The position numbers and the translations under genes are program-made. From Trileptium ribeirensis (Eukaryota; Nematoda; Enoplea; Enoplida; Thoracostomopsidae), in assembly GCA_030248225.1 (NCBI GenBank), contig JASANE010030220.1, forward strand, positions 1 to 64,000: 64,000 nucleotides of DNA. Direction: 5' to 3'. Below are positions 41,801 to 56,800 of this stretch, piece after piece (positions within the stretch are counted from its first letter, which is position 1; every line of letters begins with the position of its first letter). The notes beneath the pieces were generated by a model. That model saw nothing but the letters and a program-made list of their open reading frames with translations. It had not been told where the DNA came from and did not search any database.

Positions 41801-44800
41801 AACGGAATTTCCAGTATCTAGGTACCTTTGTATATCCCTGAAATCGGGCTAATCGTGTTTCGGGGGGCATCAATATGACTTTTCGTATCTGGCTCATACA
41901 AAATGCTATTTAGGTTCGTTACAAAGCATACTTGCTCAAATTTGGAACTCTAGTGAGTTTGGTTGTCTTCAGTTGCTGGCTTTTCCAAAGTTGGGCTGTG
42001 GCATTTTTCGGCGCCCTCTGGTAGAAAGGGGCCTACTGGTAAAATTTTGGCTTCGCTACACAAAACGTCTCTCGATGACAACAAAAATTGGCAATTTTTT
42101 TCCAAAATTGCTTTCCGAAGTTAAAAATTTGACTAATTTCAGCTAAAAAAATTGATTGAAAAGTTGCTTCTAACGTCAATAAAGATGTTTTTGCACCGTT
42201 TCTGAGTTTATTTATTAACCATTTAAGAGCTTTTCGCTGAAAATATAAAATGTTGAAATTTTTAAAATTTCGACCCCAGTTCAAGTCAGGGGGCCCCAGT
42301 TTACACCCCCTGGCAAAATTTGGTGCCCCTCAGCTACGAACCAAGTGGGCCCCGGTTCATGCTCCCTGGCAAATTTTTCAACGGGTGGAGAAGCCGGAGT
42401 TATTTATTCTAACCAGGATCGCGGAAACCGTTGAGCAACTTTGTGGACGGAGGCGAGATAGCGAATTCTGCGATCGGTGTTTGGTGCCCAGCCGGCAGTT
42501 GACCGATGAGTTTGGATTACAAAAAATTTGACGAGGCAGACGAAAGTAAGTTGCGCTTTTGCCTACGGTTGAAGGTACCGTTTGAATGATTTTAGTGACG
42601 GAACGGATACCAGTTTTGGCGGCAAAGTGTTCCATGAGGGAATAACGCGTAGGGTGAAGCTGTAGAAACACATGTTGAGCCGAGCACGCGGTTTGGGAAC
42701 TTTAAGGTGACCGACACCTGAGTGACGTGTTATCGGTAATAGTGAACAACTGTCGATAGTTGTATTCGAGTAGATCATAGACCAATTGATAGGTGAGAAT
42801 GAGGTTGGCGCGGGCCCGCCAGGCCACGAGGGTTTGCAGCGACAAAAATCGAAGGTGATCGTAATATTCCAGGTGTGAGATTCCTTGGACAGGTTTTGTA
42901 GCACGACGCTGAACATTTTAGAATGGTGTGATATCCTGCTAGATACGGTGAACACGCTCGACTGGCTTATTCGAGCTTAGGCCGGACTAAGGCACCGTAG
43001 ATTAGCAAGACGGCTTTTTGTCGAGAGAGCTTTTTGTCGGCTTTTTGTCCAAAGGACCAACTGAGGCGACAAAAACACAGCGGCAAATTTTTGGGCAATG
43101 GTCAGGCGGTTTCAGTGTAGAAGACATCATGAACCCAGATTACGCTCGCTGTTGGTAAATGGTATTGTGCGTCTACTAAGCTGGTATTGATGTTCGGGGT
43201 TGTTGCAGCAAAATGCAGTGCAGCAAACGCGTCAAGAATTATTGTCTACATAGGTTTTCCGGTAGGTGGAATACAATGGTTTGGTTAGAGTCCAGCACGA
43301 GTATCTTATGCCTTTCCAGGTGTTTTCCTTTGGTTTAGGTTCAATGACCCGATTTTCAGAAAATAGTCGGTCTTCAGTAGTTTGGTACATGGCATCAAAC
43401 ACATAGTCTTTATACAAGTTACAAGTTTTTTGCTATGCTGAATAAAATGATTTGGCTACCTATAGTTTCATATTTAATATATCATATTTAATGGGTTTTA
43501 AATGGGTTTAGGGCCGATGAACCCGATTTCCAGAATATAGTCTGTGTTCAGACATTGGTTGTATTGTGTGCAAGTCATCAATAGTAGTCTATATAGGTTT
43601 TCCACGTAGAATAAATACGATGGTTTGGTTATCTAGAAATACTTGATGTGTTGCTAGGTGATTTCGATGCGTATAGGGTCTACGAGGTTTTACTATTTTC
43701 GATGGGTTCAAGATTCAAGAGGTTTTAGTGTTGTATATACCTCACAGCAACTAGCCAGTTGCAGGTGATTAAACAAAATTACAACCTAAAAATGAACCCA
43801 CACTCGCTCTATTTCATCCTCGCTTGCGAGTTACTCATAAACTTATATTTCGTGTGTCGCGAGTTCTATGTGGTTTCTAAAACTACTGTGCTAAATCTTG
43901 GGATCAAAACGTCAAATTTTTAACATAGTGCGAACGTATAGGAAGGCTAGACTGGATGTATAGTTTTTTGGAGTTGCTGACTACGCTAGAAGCAATAAAT
44001 TGAACTTGAGTGGTACGAATCAAGTAGGTCTCAAACGCTAACGGCATGCAGTGCGGCTTAAGACGTTTCGAAAAAATTTTCCGAGCAGTTATTTGTAATG
44101 TTCGAAATTTAATCTTTTTCGCATTCTATAAAAATAAGGTGAATTACGGTTTCCATATTACGTAATCAATATGCCCGAAGCGTTAACTTTAACGCATTGC
44201 TTATGGCACTATTGCTATTTTGGCACTTCAGATGGTGCACATGGTGCTCAATTTAGAACCTTGCTATCGTCACTGAACACAGACTTGCCACACTCACTCC
44301 GCTTCTTGTCGCTGCGCGGGTAACCGGTCGATACACTCAGTGTGCGTGAATCTAGGGGGACATTTTAATAATTATAATCTCAGCTTATATCATCAGATTT
44401 AACCACCAATGTTTAAACTACGGTTAGTATTATTTTGCAGGAACTGCTGTACGAAATAATTGAAAAGGCACCAGGTGCAGAGTTGGCATCGCGTGCTCTA
44501 TATCTTAAAGAAAGAGACGCGGAGTTTTTCAAATTTTGTACGGATGAATTGAACAAAATCAATTTGTTTTTTTCAAAAAAATTGGCCGAAGCAAAGATGC
44601 GATTCATGGAACTTCAGAGCAGGTATTTCTTTAGAATTATTATCTCCTTGTCACTGTGTGATTAAGTATAATATACGTATACAAATATAAGTTGGCTGCA
44701 TGAACGTGTTGTGTATGATGCTTGGTAATAAAACTGCGTCGGGGAAATTTTTTTATCTCATTTCTGGAAGCTTCAATACAGCACAAAAAAGCCGAACCAT

Positions 44801-47800
44801 ATAAGGATGTGCATGCTGTGCTTTTCTCGCGACGAACACAGACGATTTAAGTAATAGGAATATTAAATGATCGCCGAGCTTAGTTTCAGGGCATGTTCTG
44901 AACATTTCCTGTGTGGTAGAAATTTAAAACGGTTTAGTGTTTCAAGTAAAACGGGTTTCATTTTATACCAGTACATCTTCAACTACTTACAAATGGTTTA
45001 GATTCGAATATTACTCATTGCATGCCGCATTTCAAATCATTGGACACTTAAAATTCGTTGTATACTTTGTATAGTTTAAGTTATTGAATTCTCTACAACC
45101 ACTTATCTTATCTAACGTTGGTTCGCTTTACATAATATATATGTATATATATATTCTATGTATATAAATATACATTGTCAAGCGTTAATTTTACGCACAT
45201 TTCAGGTTAGACAAAGCAAGTCCTGCATTCCTGTCGGATGGCACTTATGGCACAATAAGTTTATTACGTCGTTCTGCAACATATCTATCTGTGAAAAGAA
45301 ATGAAAAAATCATTGCTGATCTCCGTTTCGCTTATTCTGAGTTTTACTTCAGTCTTATTTTGATTCAGGTAAGATATATGCATTTGTTAAATTTTTGATT
45401 GAGCTTACATTGGTTGAAGTTTTAGAGCTGTGTATCTGGAAATTATTTGAGGAACGTTTAGAAAATTAGGCTTTTGTGCAGAGCCATTGATTTGTCCGTA
45501 AAACTGAGTTCCACTGACATTGGTGAAAGGGGTGGTGAAAAAAACAAATATGCATTCACTGTAACCTTCATCTCGTTTATTCCGGAACACCCTGACGGTT
45601 GAAGGAGGCAATTGACAGACATTACGATTACGAATTAAAGCATGCCATATCTTATGATTTTGATCCATATGTTTGTACACTCCCAAAAGCGGAGTACGCT
45701 GCGCTGGAAATCGTTCAGGACGTGTTTGGGTCAGTTAAGCCTGTGGCTAGGAGGCTAGCCCTACCAACCAGCAGGACGTCAACGCCAGTCTGCAAAGCAG
45801 CTTGTGCGATAGCAGGTTTTGATTCAATGTGGCGACGTGATCGGATCACCGTAGGCAGTTTTTACTGATCAGATTTTGTATGTTTGATTGGATGCAGATT
45901 GCTTTGAAGATGTAGCCGTTATTGAATTGACTCCTTAAGGTTATCCCTGTTAATGCGCGACGACATTTCATCTGAAAAACTGTAGTTTGATATGTCTGAT
46001 GTTGTGATTGACCACGACTCTTCACCGTATTGTTTTTAAAGAGGGATGATAGCGCTGTTATAATACCGCATTTTCGTTGAGATCGAAATGTTTGCGGTAT
46101 AGCTGTAGGGTTGTCTGCTGAAATTTGCTACAGCTTTGTCGATTATAATTGTAATCACATTTTGATGTTGCAACTGTCGAACAAAAGATGGAGCTCAGAT
46201 ACGTAACCTTTTCGAAGTTTTCTACAGATTTTTAGTTGGTCGTAAGATTTTAGGCCTTTTTGCAGACTGATTTTGTCGGCATTGCTGTTAAGGTTAGTAA
46301 GAACGTCGCCAACGTAGAAGAGTTCGCCTGCATAATAAAGATAAATAATCGTTAGATTTTCCCCTGTCAGTATTCCGGTAAGACCATGTATAGATTTTGT
46401 ATTAATCCAGTGTATGGCTATTTTGCTGGCTTCTTAACAGGCCCACAATATTTCCTGTTGGGCAGATTTAACCTTTTGGAAGAGGAAATACCTGGGTTAA
46501 TTCCTCCAACATATCTGTTGGAAAACCGTACTTCATAGATCACCTAGGCGTTTTATAACTGTAATTTTTCGTGTTTCTTAAGCATTTAGAACATTTTGTC
46601 GCTGTTTTTATTACATATCTATTGTTTAAGTACTAAAAATTTGTATTTTTTTACGGGCTGCACTTCGTTTTACTTAGCATTTTGTCTTAGTCTAAATAGT
46701 AATATTGAGTTTTGTTATAACTCTTTCTTGTTAGGACGACTATTTTTGGTGTGACCTAAAATACTTGGGGGCTGCATTCAGGCAAGCCAAAATTTACTGA
46801 ATGCATGACCGGGGGCGCCCCTTGTGGAGACCTAGTGTTGAATAGCTATGGTGAATTGACGCATCACTGTTTCACCCTTGTTACCAAGACGAACTTGCGC
46901 GATAGGTCCCCATATGTTCCTGGCTTCTCCAAGCTACGAAAATGATACCCGAGGGCATGACTTAGGAGGTCTGCCCCAGTGAGAACTGGAGGAGCCGAAA
47001 ATGCCTGGATGGCTATTACTCTAATACATTTAGGGGGTCCACAGTTGAACTAGGGGAACATAAAATACTGTAACCATGAAAATGTCTAACATTGCAACTG
47101 ATTACAATTGTGCTTGCTTAAAAAATGAAATCTTTGTTATTTTAGCCCCGAAGGTGGAACTTTGTGGATTTTTAGTCAAAATAGGAAAAATTCTAATATT
47201 GTTGGCTCTTCAGATAAAAATTTGCTAATTTTTAATAACACAGAAAAGTGCGGATGACAGGAACTGGAGCGAAGTCAAAATATAGTGCAGTTTGAACTGG
47301 TGGGACCGTAGGGAGGTCCAGGACCAGAACCGGGGTTCCCTCCAGCCTATTTGGAGAAACCAGTGTCTTAACCATTTTGTTACTGCCCTCATCACAGAGT
47401 CAAATGACCCTGCGAAGACCACAAAAAGAGCTCTAAAATTACGTCTATCACATATCACGTACTCGTCGCTCGAATTCCTTCCTCAAGCAGAATATCTGTT
47501 CACTTCAGCCTCTGTCTGGCCTGAGCGAAAGCCCGCCGTTTATGCCGGATTTAGCTTTCGTATAATGCGTATATAATGCTTTGATGATAGTTTTTAGTGC
47601 CTTCAAAGTAATGGACAGCAGATGGATACCTCTGTTTTTTCTCTATACTCCGACTTTGTTCCTTTTTTAAAAATGGGGCACTATTACAGAGTTTTCCAAT
47701 CACTTGGCATGCCTTCAGTGATCCACTCAGACTGAAACAGCTGCGACATTCGTTATGGGAGTGCGTGCTTTGCCACCATTGATGTGCCATTCACTCCAGG

Positions 47801-50800
47801 AGATTTATCAGGCTTAGGTGGATTCAGTGCATCTCGGATTTCTTCGACTGCCGGTGAGGTCAAGCACTAAAAATACATCATCACTATCGTTGGAGTGCTT
47901 GCGAGTTCCCATTTAACTGATCGCTGTATAGCTTCATAGGATTACGCTTGTTCAGTAGTGTTTCGAAATGATTTGCTAATCACTGGAGATTCTCAATTTT
48001 AGACTTGATAAGACTCCATTTAGCTGGCCTGTCCACAGCCCTCCGAAAAGTGGGGGGGGGGAAACTTCGGGGGGCCCCCATGTTCATTCTCGGGGGAAAT
48101 TTCAAAGTGGGGGGGATAAATTTTGCTTAAAAATACAAAATATTTCCACATTTTCATGCATTTTTACTACTGTGAACGTACTTTCGAGCTAAAAAACAAT
48201 ATTTTAGCGTTATAAATAGTGGTAATTAATGTTTAAAAAATAATTTGCAAACAAAAAACATAAATTTTCAGACATAAAAAATTTTTGGAATTAGTTGAAC
48301 ATGGGGGGTTTCGGCCGAGTGGGGGGTTACGGCCATGGGGGAAAATCTCACGTACATGGGGGGATTTGGAAAGTGGGGGTCCCCCCACCCCCCCACTGTG
48401 GACAGGCCAGTTTAGAGCTTTTATAGCTTCATTAACAGAGCGGCAGTTGACTATAATGCTGCGTAAGGTGCTCTACATCAGTTTGGAGTCACTTAGACTG
48501 TTAGCGTTTTCTATCACGGAGGATTTCGCATTCCACTAACGGTCTTCGTTAGCGCTGTGAGCTTAGTTGTAACAGTGCGTTATGGCGAGTTTGTCTGTTG
48601 TATTATGGCACTCATGTACTAGATTTAACGCAATGTTTGTAATCTATTGCTTTTTGTGCAAAGGCTCAGAAACCGGTTGAACTGGTGTACAAATGTTGCT
48701 CATTCGAGGTTGGTGTTTTCTGAAAGTGAGAGGTGGTCAATCATATTTGAAAGCTCTGTCTGGTACAGCTGGCACTTCAGTTCACATTTCAGGTTAAACA
48801 CATCTAGGCGAGGCAGTAAAGTTTTATGGTCTCACGTAAAGCTTTGCAATCACTAGAAATTGTTCAGAGCCGATGGAAGCTGAACGCCTAACCCTAACAT
48901 TATGAATTGAAGTTCGGAAACGCCAACTCATCATGAAGTATTTCTTACTTGACGTTGCAGTTGTGTACTGAAATGCATTTTTATGGTCATGCAAAGATAC
49001 CATTTGTTCACTGTTGTCGTTAATTATCCCGTACTGTGGGACCTAGAGTTTTGGAGCAGCCAGATCGGTTTGATCTTGTCTCCGAGTAGAGATCACCAAC
49101 AATTATTAGTTCTACGTTTCCATTTGATACATAATTTAATGTTGATATAATTTGGAAAAGAACTGGTCCTTAACTTCTGGTGGGTTCTCATTTGTTGGTG
49201 CATATACGTCAACTATCGTCAAATTGTGAATGTTTTTTTCTGCTGGAAATTCGCTCTGGTATTGCTTCGAAGTTAGAACAAGCTGTGACGTAGTCACTTG
49301 TAGTTATAACAAGAACACCATGTTGTTCACAAATCCGTCGGTGTAAGAGCACCACTGTCGTATGTAGCAATCTGAAAAATCTAGCAAGAAGTTTCCTTCG
49401 GTGGGAATCCTTTCGTCAGTTATTGCTGTGATGTCGATGGTGTGCAGTGGCAGCTCGTCCACAAAGAGGCTAAGACTCCTCGTTAATGTTCGGATATTAC
49501 AGTTGCCAATATTAATTCGGTCACCGGTTTTTCAGCGTTCACGTGCCAATTACGTCCACCGGCGCATCGTATACCCCGTAGTTTTAGCATTATCGTTGTG
49601 AAGTATTCAGGCCGACTAGGACTAGTTGTAGCATTAACTCCTGTATGAATTGCTGACTGCTAACCCAGTAGGGTTCGTCACGCCCGCAGATCTTGAGACT
49701 AGTACTCCTGGAAGACGTCATGGTTCCCTAAACAAGAGAAACCAGATTAGGATCCTATTCGTGTATGCGTATTATTTTGTGTGGATATTAAGCGCGAATG
49801 GTTTGCATGCCTAACAAAATTTCTGATGCAATTCAACTTTTCTTTCGATGACTTGATAAAGCTAAAACACTTACGAACAGAAGGAGTCTACACCTATAGT
49901 ATTCCAACCTGCGCCCTTATTGTCATGTGTGCCATGCTCCGTTTGTGCAAATTTCGCGTACAGTCAGGACCACTAGTGTAACTCGACACTTGTGCTTTGA
50001 CAGTCAATATAGCTGCTAATATATCATAGTGGATTCATTCATTAATTAGTAATTTGCCAACATTTTGTTGAATAAGAAGAAGGTCGCAGTTTATTTGGAA
50101 AGTTATATATAGCTAATTTCAGATATTTATGTAGAAAGTTATATATAGCTAATGTCAAGAAATTAGGAAGTGTTATTATAGATAACGTCATATATTTAGA
50201 AGGTTATATATAGCTAATGTCGACTAATTAGTAAGTTATATAGCAAACGTCAGATATTTATAAAGTTATAATATAGCTAATGGCAAGTAATTAGGGAGTT
50301 ATATATGACTAACGTCAAATATTTAGAAAGTTATTAAGCGAACCGAAGGGTTTTTGTTTTCGTCAGAGGCGGAAAAATCGGCTCCGTCTGTCCGTCCGTC
50401 CGTCCGATGAACTTCTCAATAACTACTGGGCCGATTTAAATTTTTTTCGTTTGAAAGGCCTAATATCGAAGAGGTGAAAGACATATAGATTTTGTCAAAA
50501 TTTGCGTTATTTAATTAGTAATTACCTATTAAGTTAAGCGTGTTAGCCTATTTTTAGCATTTTCAAACAAAAATTGCTTATTTCTCAATGAATAATAATT
50601 AGTGTAAAGCTATTATTTTTGTGCATATACTACATCTCACCGTGGTGATTGTGAATCTGGTGTTTATTACTATTCGAGGAAGTTCAAACATGTTAATCAG
50701 TTAATTAGCTAAGTACTAATTAATTATTCATTAGCTAATTTTTTGTAAATTTTCAAAGTGCTCAGAAACTAAAAAATATTTGTACACGGGGGTTTCTATA

Positions 50801-53800
50801 TCGCTGATCGCGAATTTGACCTTCTGACGCTCTATAACTTGGCCATATACGGTAATTAGCTAATGAGGTAATTTTATGCGAATTTTAAAATAACTTCAAA
50901 ATTGTTAATTCCTTTAGCTTGGGGGTTTTCGACGTCCCTGATCATGAATATGTTGCTTGTAAAGCTTTATGATTTTATCATGAGCGTTAATTATTTAATT
51001 AATTAACTAATTAGTTGATGTTACTAATTAGCTAATTTTTTTAGCTAGTGAGCTTTTTGTATGGTGGATTTGACGTCAATTGCCTAAAATGTGATACTTA
51101 TAAATTGATCAAATATTTTGTTGAAATACATGTATACACAAAAAGATACCAAGATACTGCCTGTTGCTCCGCTCACTTTTTGTAATTTATTACGTTTATT
51201 AGTATATAGCTAACATCAAAGTTTCCATCAATTGTCGTACATAAGCCCAATATTGTTTCACTATTTTTTATTTTCGGAGAGGTCGTAATGTTTTCTAACT
51301 TTTGCGGCCGAGCAAAGCATATAATATTTTTATTTCGTCGAGTTGTTAAACAATTTGATAATCGGCCATGTGCGGTGGATTTATATTACGCAGTGTCATT
51401 GTGTCTTATTTTTTATAGCAAAGTAAAGCCACAATTTGCAAGCACAACGACGGGTTTCATCCCTCACACTGTTTAATAATTGCTGTAACAATGTCAAAAA
51501 CTACTCGTATACCTTCTACGTTATTGAATTTGTAATCAAAGAACTGTGGCTCTAGATAGTGAAAAAGTGCGCGTCATTTATATATTTTTCTCTTTAAACA
51601 GCCTAAGTCATAGGAGAAAATATATCATGTTGCAGGGGCAAATGAAGATATGCACATACCTTACAGGATTATTTTTATGATTCAAATTGTTGTTTCAGAA
51701 TTTCCAAGAACTCAACTTCACGGGTTTCAGGAAGATCCTTAAAAAGCACGATAAATTGTTCGAAACTGACACAGGCGGCAAATGGCGTCGCGAAAATATG
51801 TTCGATGCAACATTTTACACTAACAAAGATGTAAGAATGATATAAATTAAAAAGTCGCTAACGTAAACGAAGACTTTTGCCGAGCATCGTACTCATACAC
51901 TATTACACCGTCATAGCGCCATGGACAAAATTAACCTGTTTACTTGGTGAGTAATACTTGGAGCTTCTGTCCACTGTCCAAATATATCGTCATAAAGCAA
52001 GTATCATCACGTTTCAAATAAATTTAGTACTTCTATTCGTAAGCCGATTCTATTAAAATAGTGTGTAAGTTTTTAAAGTTATTATTAGCTAATTCACATT
52101 TCTCTGTCCTAGCAACGCCTGTATTATAGTCCAACTAATATTAGGTACTATATATTGTTATTAAATTGAACGTTGCATTTACTGTTGAGGGTTAGTTAGA
52201 GAAAATAAAGAATGAGATTTCGAAAAGATTTCTAACAGCATTTATTATTATCCATATTCATCGAGTCCAAATTTAGCAATTGTTTCATATTTCTGCGCAT
52301 CCAATCCAGTTTCCAAGCCCGTTAAGCTCCACGAATAGTGCAGCAACTGATGTGTGCTTTCAGTATGAATAATATAATAAATCGGGTTTTCAATAGATTG
52401 CGCCTGCGCTAAATCTCCACAGTGTCTTTAAACTCATTTTGGTTTTTACTGTTTACCTTGTGTGCATTGTTAACGCAACAGTGCTGTGGATGTGGTAATA
52501 ATTTGCTACTTAAATTGGACAGCAGGGTACTGTTTACTTCATTGGATCTCATGTTATTGAATGAACTTGTTAGGCCAAAATCAGATAACGTAAATATTTA
52601 AAATGTTAGTCAAACAGAGTTTGATTGCCTAGGACGATGTGTTCCTTGAAGTAGCATTCCATGTTGATCTATTAAGGGATTGGTAATCTTGCTGTACACC
52701 TACAAAGTGTATGTTAATAAATGCAATAAACTTTTTGTACATACTCAGATAGACAAGCTCATTTCGGACACTGAAGAAATCGTAATAACTCGTATCGAAC
52801 AAGGCGATCGCGCTAAAGCTATGAAGCGTCTTCGTGTTCAGCCATTGAGCGAAACACAATCGCCCTGGACAACGTTTCGCCTTGGTCTTTATTTGGGATC
52901 GTTCGTAATGCTTCTAGGCATCATTATATTTACCGTCTTGTTTAAAGACATGACGCATGAAGTACCGTGGGTAAGGTAGTCGAAAACAATATTTATTTTA
53001 TAATCACTGGTAGCGGTTTCAGTCGTTTTTGGATTAATCAGAAATACTCACCTGTGTATTTGTATAACTAGACTACTTAGTTTCATAAACTTGACTGAAA
53101 GCACCGGAGTCAAGGGTAGCATTATTGTGTGTCATCGTTTAAATATGGTACGTAATGTGCTATAGGATTAGTAGTCGTCGTGTTTAGCTCAATTTGCCCA
53201 TAAGTAAATTTTCTGCTGCACATAACTTATACCTTCTTTTTTGTTACTGTGTGTCGAGATATGATTTGTAAGTGACAGATTAGTTTTATTTCTAATTGCT
53301 ACTACACGGTAATCAGTTGTTATAAAACTGCTCAGTTTTATGTCGGATCAATTCACATCAACTGCTATTATACTGCTATATGTTAAAGTGCTCTTCGGTT
53401 AGTAGTAATAATGCATAATTCATTGTAACATGTACCCATAAGTAATTTTTCTGCTGCACATAACTGTTATGCGCGAGTAAACTTAAGCTACCCCTATCGA
53501 ACATTCCATTTTATAATTACCGATATCGAATTCTTTACCCTTGGTTCAGAACCACGGGGCGCCCGATTTTGCCAAGAAAAATACGGTTAAAAATCATTTT
53601 ACCAAAACACTTTTGATGGAGAAGAAAGGGTTATTTCGAAGCAAATTTTGACAAAATTTGCGAAATTTTTTGTATTCATGACGGAATTTTACTGCAAATT
53701 TTGATAAAATTTTACGTCAATTGTGGGTGTTTTTATCGAGTTGAATCGCAAAAAATTCCTAAGAGACGATGAATCGATTGGAGGAAACCATAATTTTGCC

Positions 53801-56800
53801 AGAGGCTCCCCCACCCCCTTCCAATTTGGAGAGCCCAGTGGTGTTAGCGAACAAAACCAAAAATTCATTAATTTTCTCAAACAGGAAATGGTATGATTCC
53901 TGTCGTAGAGCTGCTGGATGGTTTGGCGCTGAATTACTAATGAGCAAAAATATTCGATAACATAATTTATCCAAAACAGCAAAATAAGATCGTTGATGGG
54001 CGTGGTTTAAGTTTATTCTCACATTGTGTCTTCGTGTTGTTACTGTATATCGAGATGTAATTTTGTTCTTTTCAGGTTGCTGTGCGTCTTTTTCGCGGCT
54101 TCCTTTTCGTCTACCTCTTCGCTTTCCTTGTTGGTGCTAATATGTATGGTTGGCAGAGTTCTGGTGTCAATCACGTGCTTATTTTCGAAATCGATCCTCG
54201 TAATCACTTAACGTATCAAACTTTAATGGAGATTGCTGCAATGTTTCTTGTGATATGGGCCTGGTATGTTGTTTCTAGGGTCATGTAGCACTTTTTCACG
54301 GCAGTCAAAAGTAATCGATTCACTGTTATGCAGTGAGTAAGTAGAACCGGCATTAGCTGTAACCGGCACTGCAAATTCGATTTTTGCCGGAACAGGAACC
54401 TGGCCTTATCATTAAGATGAAATTAAAAGAAGTATTAATGAGCTGCTTGCTTTTCGGGTTGAATAAAGGGCATAAGTGATTATTTTGCCAGTTAACACGG
54501 TGGTAATGTTGTTTTAAAACTAGATTAGGTGTTTTCCTGCCCGTACGAGGCATAGTAATGCCCTAAAAATTATGCCATAGCTATGCAGCAGGGAGTAACC
54601 GGAATTCTGGTTCCGGTTCCGGCGAAAATCATGTTCCGGTTGCGGTTCCGGCAAAGGGCAAAAACCATACCGGAACCGGAATTCCGGTTTAAAAAGTTTG
54701 TTTGAAATTTTCCACGTTTTTGCTTCAACTGTGACCCAAACCTATGTAATATATATTATACAATGATCAAGCTCCAATACAACCAAGCAAAAAAAGATTA
54801 ACTAAGCAATTTGACGTTTGAAACGTAAGTAGGGCTCATAATTTCAGTTGGAATTTTTCATAATAACCTGCAGGAGTTTGTTAACAAATCAAAGCCACGT
54901 CAATGCTTGTAGCGGCTATTTTACACATCCAGAAGTCTGTGGGGTACGTTTCAATTAAACCGGTGCAACTCGGTAACAGAATATGGCTTACGCAGAAGTA
55001 CTTAGGGTATGCTTGGCTAACATAAATTGCGTCAAGCACCCGCCAGTGCGCTTGTAAACTTGGTAAATCAGTCTAAATTGAAGTAAACTAACGTTATCTG
55101 CAACGCAGCTAGAAACTGCTTTCTTGGTAAAGAACTGTATTTATTGAAACTGTGCGAGCAGCATCACAGTGTGTCTTATTTATAGCATTCTGATTAGAAA
55201 GTTATCTTCATTATCATCTAATTTACGGGCACTAGCCTAAACAGTGTCCCTGACCACTGATCAAAAAATGACCTTCTGTCGATTATTTTCTCTTAGAATC
55301 ATATAAAGCAATAATTCCAAGTTTCCTACAGAAGAACATGTAACAAACGTATGTGTAGTAAAGGAAGACGACAGGAGACAGAGCGAAAGTGTGTATTCTA
55401 CGATCCAAGCTTTGTAAGCGTATTCGATTTGACGCAGCATACGCTATGGTGTATAGTGGAAGACGTTTTTTGCTCTGGGTGTCCAAAAATCGACATATTT
55501 GATCGATAAATAAACATTGTTAGCTTCCTCAGTCTCTTCAAAGTTTCAGAAAGGCAATAATACCACCGCAATACATTAAATTTAATGTAAAAGTTATTTT
55601 TAATGCATTTTAAATTCACTATACCTTGATTTCTTCCATCATCTGTTTTACTATATATAAATTTCGAAGACCAAGTTCCGGATCCGGCTTAAATGGACGG
55701 TTCCGGTTATTCCCTGTTATGCAGTGAGTAGGTAGAACCGAAATTAGCCGTAACCGGCAATGGAAATTTGATTATTTGCCCGAACTGGGACTTAAAACAA
55801 GTATTAAATGGTGAATTTAAAACAAGTATTAATGACCTTCTTGTTTTTTTTTGGGTTGAATAAAGGGCATAAGTGATTATTTTACCAGTTAACACGGTGG
55901 TAAACGTTGTTCACTGGGTGTTTTCCTTCCCCTGTGAGGCCTAAAAATGCTAAAATAGGACTTCAAAATTGTGAAATTTTGGCATTTTTCCAATAATGAC
56001 CTGTACGTTGAGGGCTATAGATTTTCTACAGGTGTTGGGTAGCTGGATGTGATTAATGGTCTTTGCAGCCTTTTTACAAAGCAATAGGGTCCTACAAAGC
56101 AAAAAATTTTAAAATTATAATTTTCTTGTGATTTTATAAATTTCTAATGTTAACATGTACGTTGTTACGTTATTAGGTCACCAATATCAAGCCCTGTATG
56201 ATTAAAGGACAAGTTCTGCTGTAAGTGGCCGCAAATTTTTCAGCTTGCACCACAACACCAAAAACCTATCTGTTTTGAAAATTTCTCATTTCATAAGGTT
56301 AGAATCCGTTAGTTTGCGAAAAAATCGTTATCAAAAGGTGTGTAACATTGAACAAAGTTATTCGTTAGTAAGTCTAAGGAGCGCCCCCTATCATCCCTTT
56401 CTGTCATCAGCGATTCGCAGTCGTTTGTTCGGTGACCAGACGGTAGCAAAATTGGCGTTTTGGACAATCATCGAAAACGTTAAGAAATAAAATATTGACT
56501 TGTTAACGATTAACTTGAAACATTAACTAACCGGTGGTGCCCGCTTGTCATTTAACCTGGAAAATTTTTATTTTGTTATCGAATCAAAATACCATCATTT
56601 AATGTTTTAATCGCTGCACACCACATGCAAAGTTCGCGAACTACACATATTAGTAATAATAAAACGAAATGTGTAAAACCTAACGATAAATTACCGAATG
56701 AAAGTTGCCACAAGTTGCCAGTGTGGTGTGAAACGCAATCGTGGCCAAACAGCAAATAGGTGAATTGTGTTAGCGAACAAAAACTACACCGTTTCGTATT

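Noticed and set aside
48040..48380. G- and C-run segments as G-quadruplex regulatory sites
   Set aside because: They belong to the inverted ends of a MITE and pair with each other. No independent support for a regulatory role.
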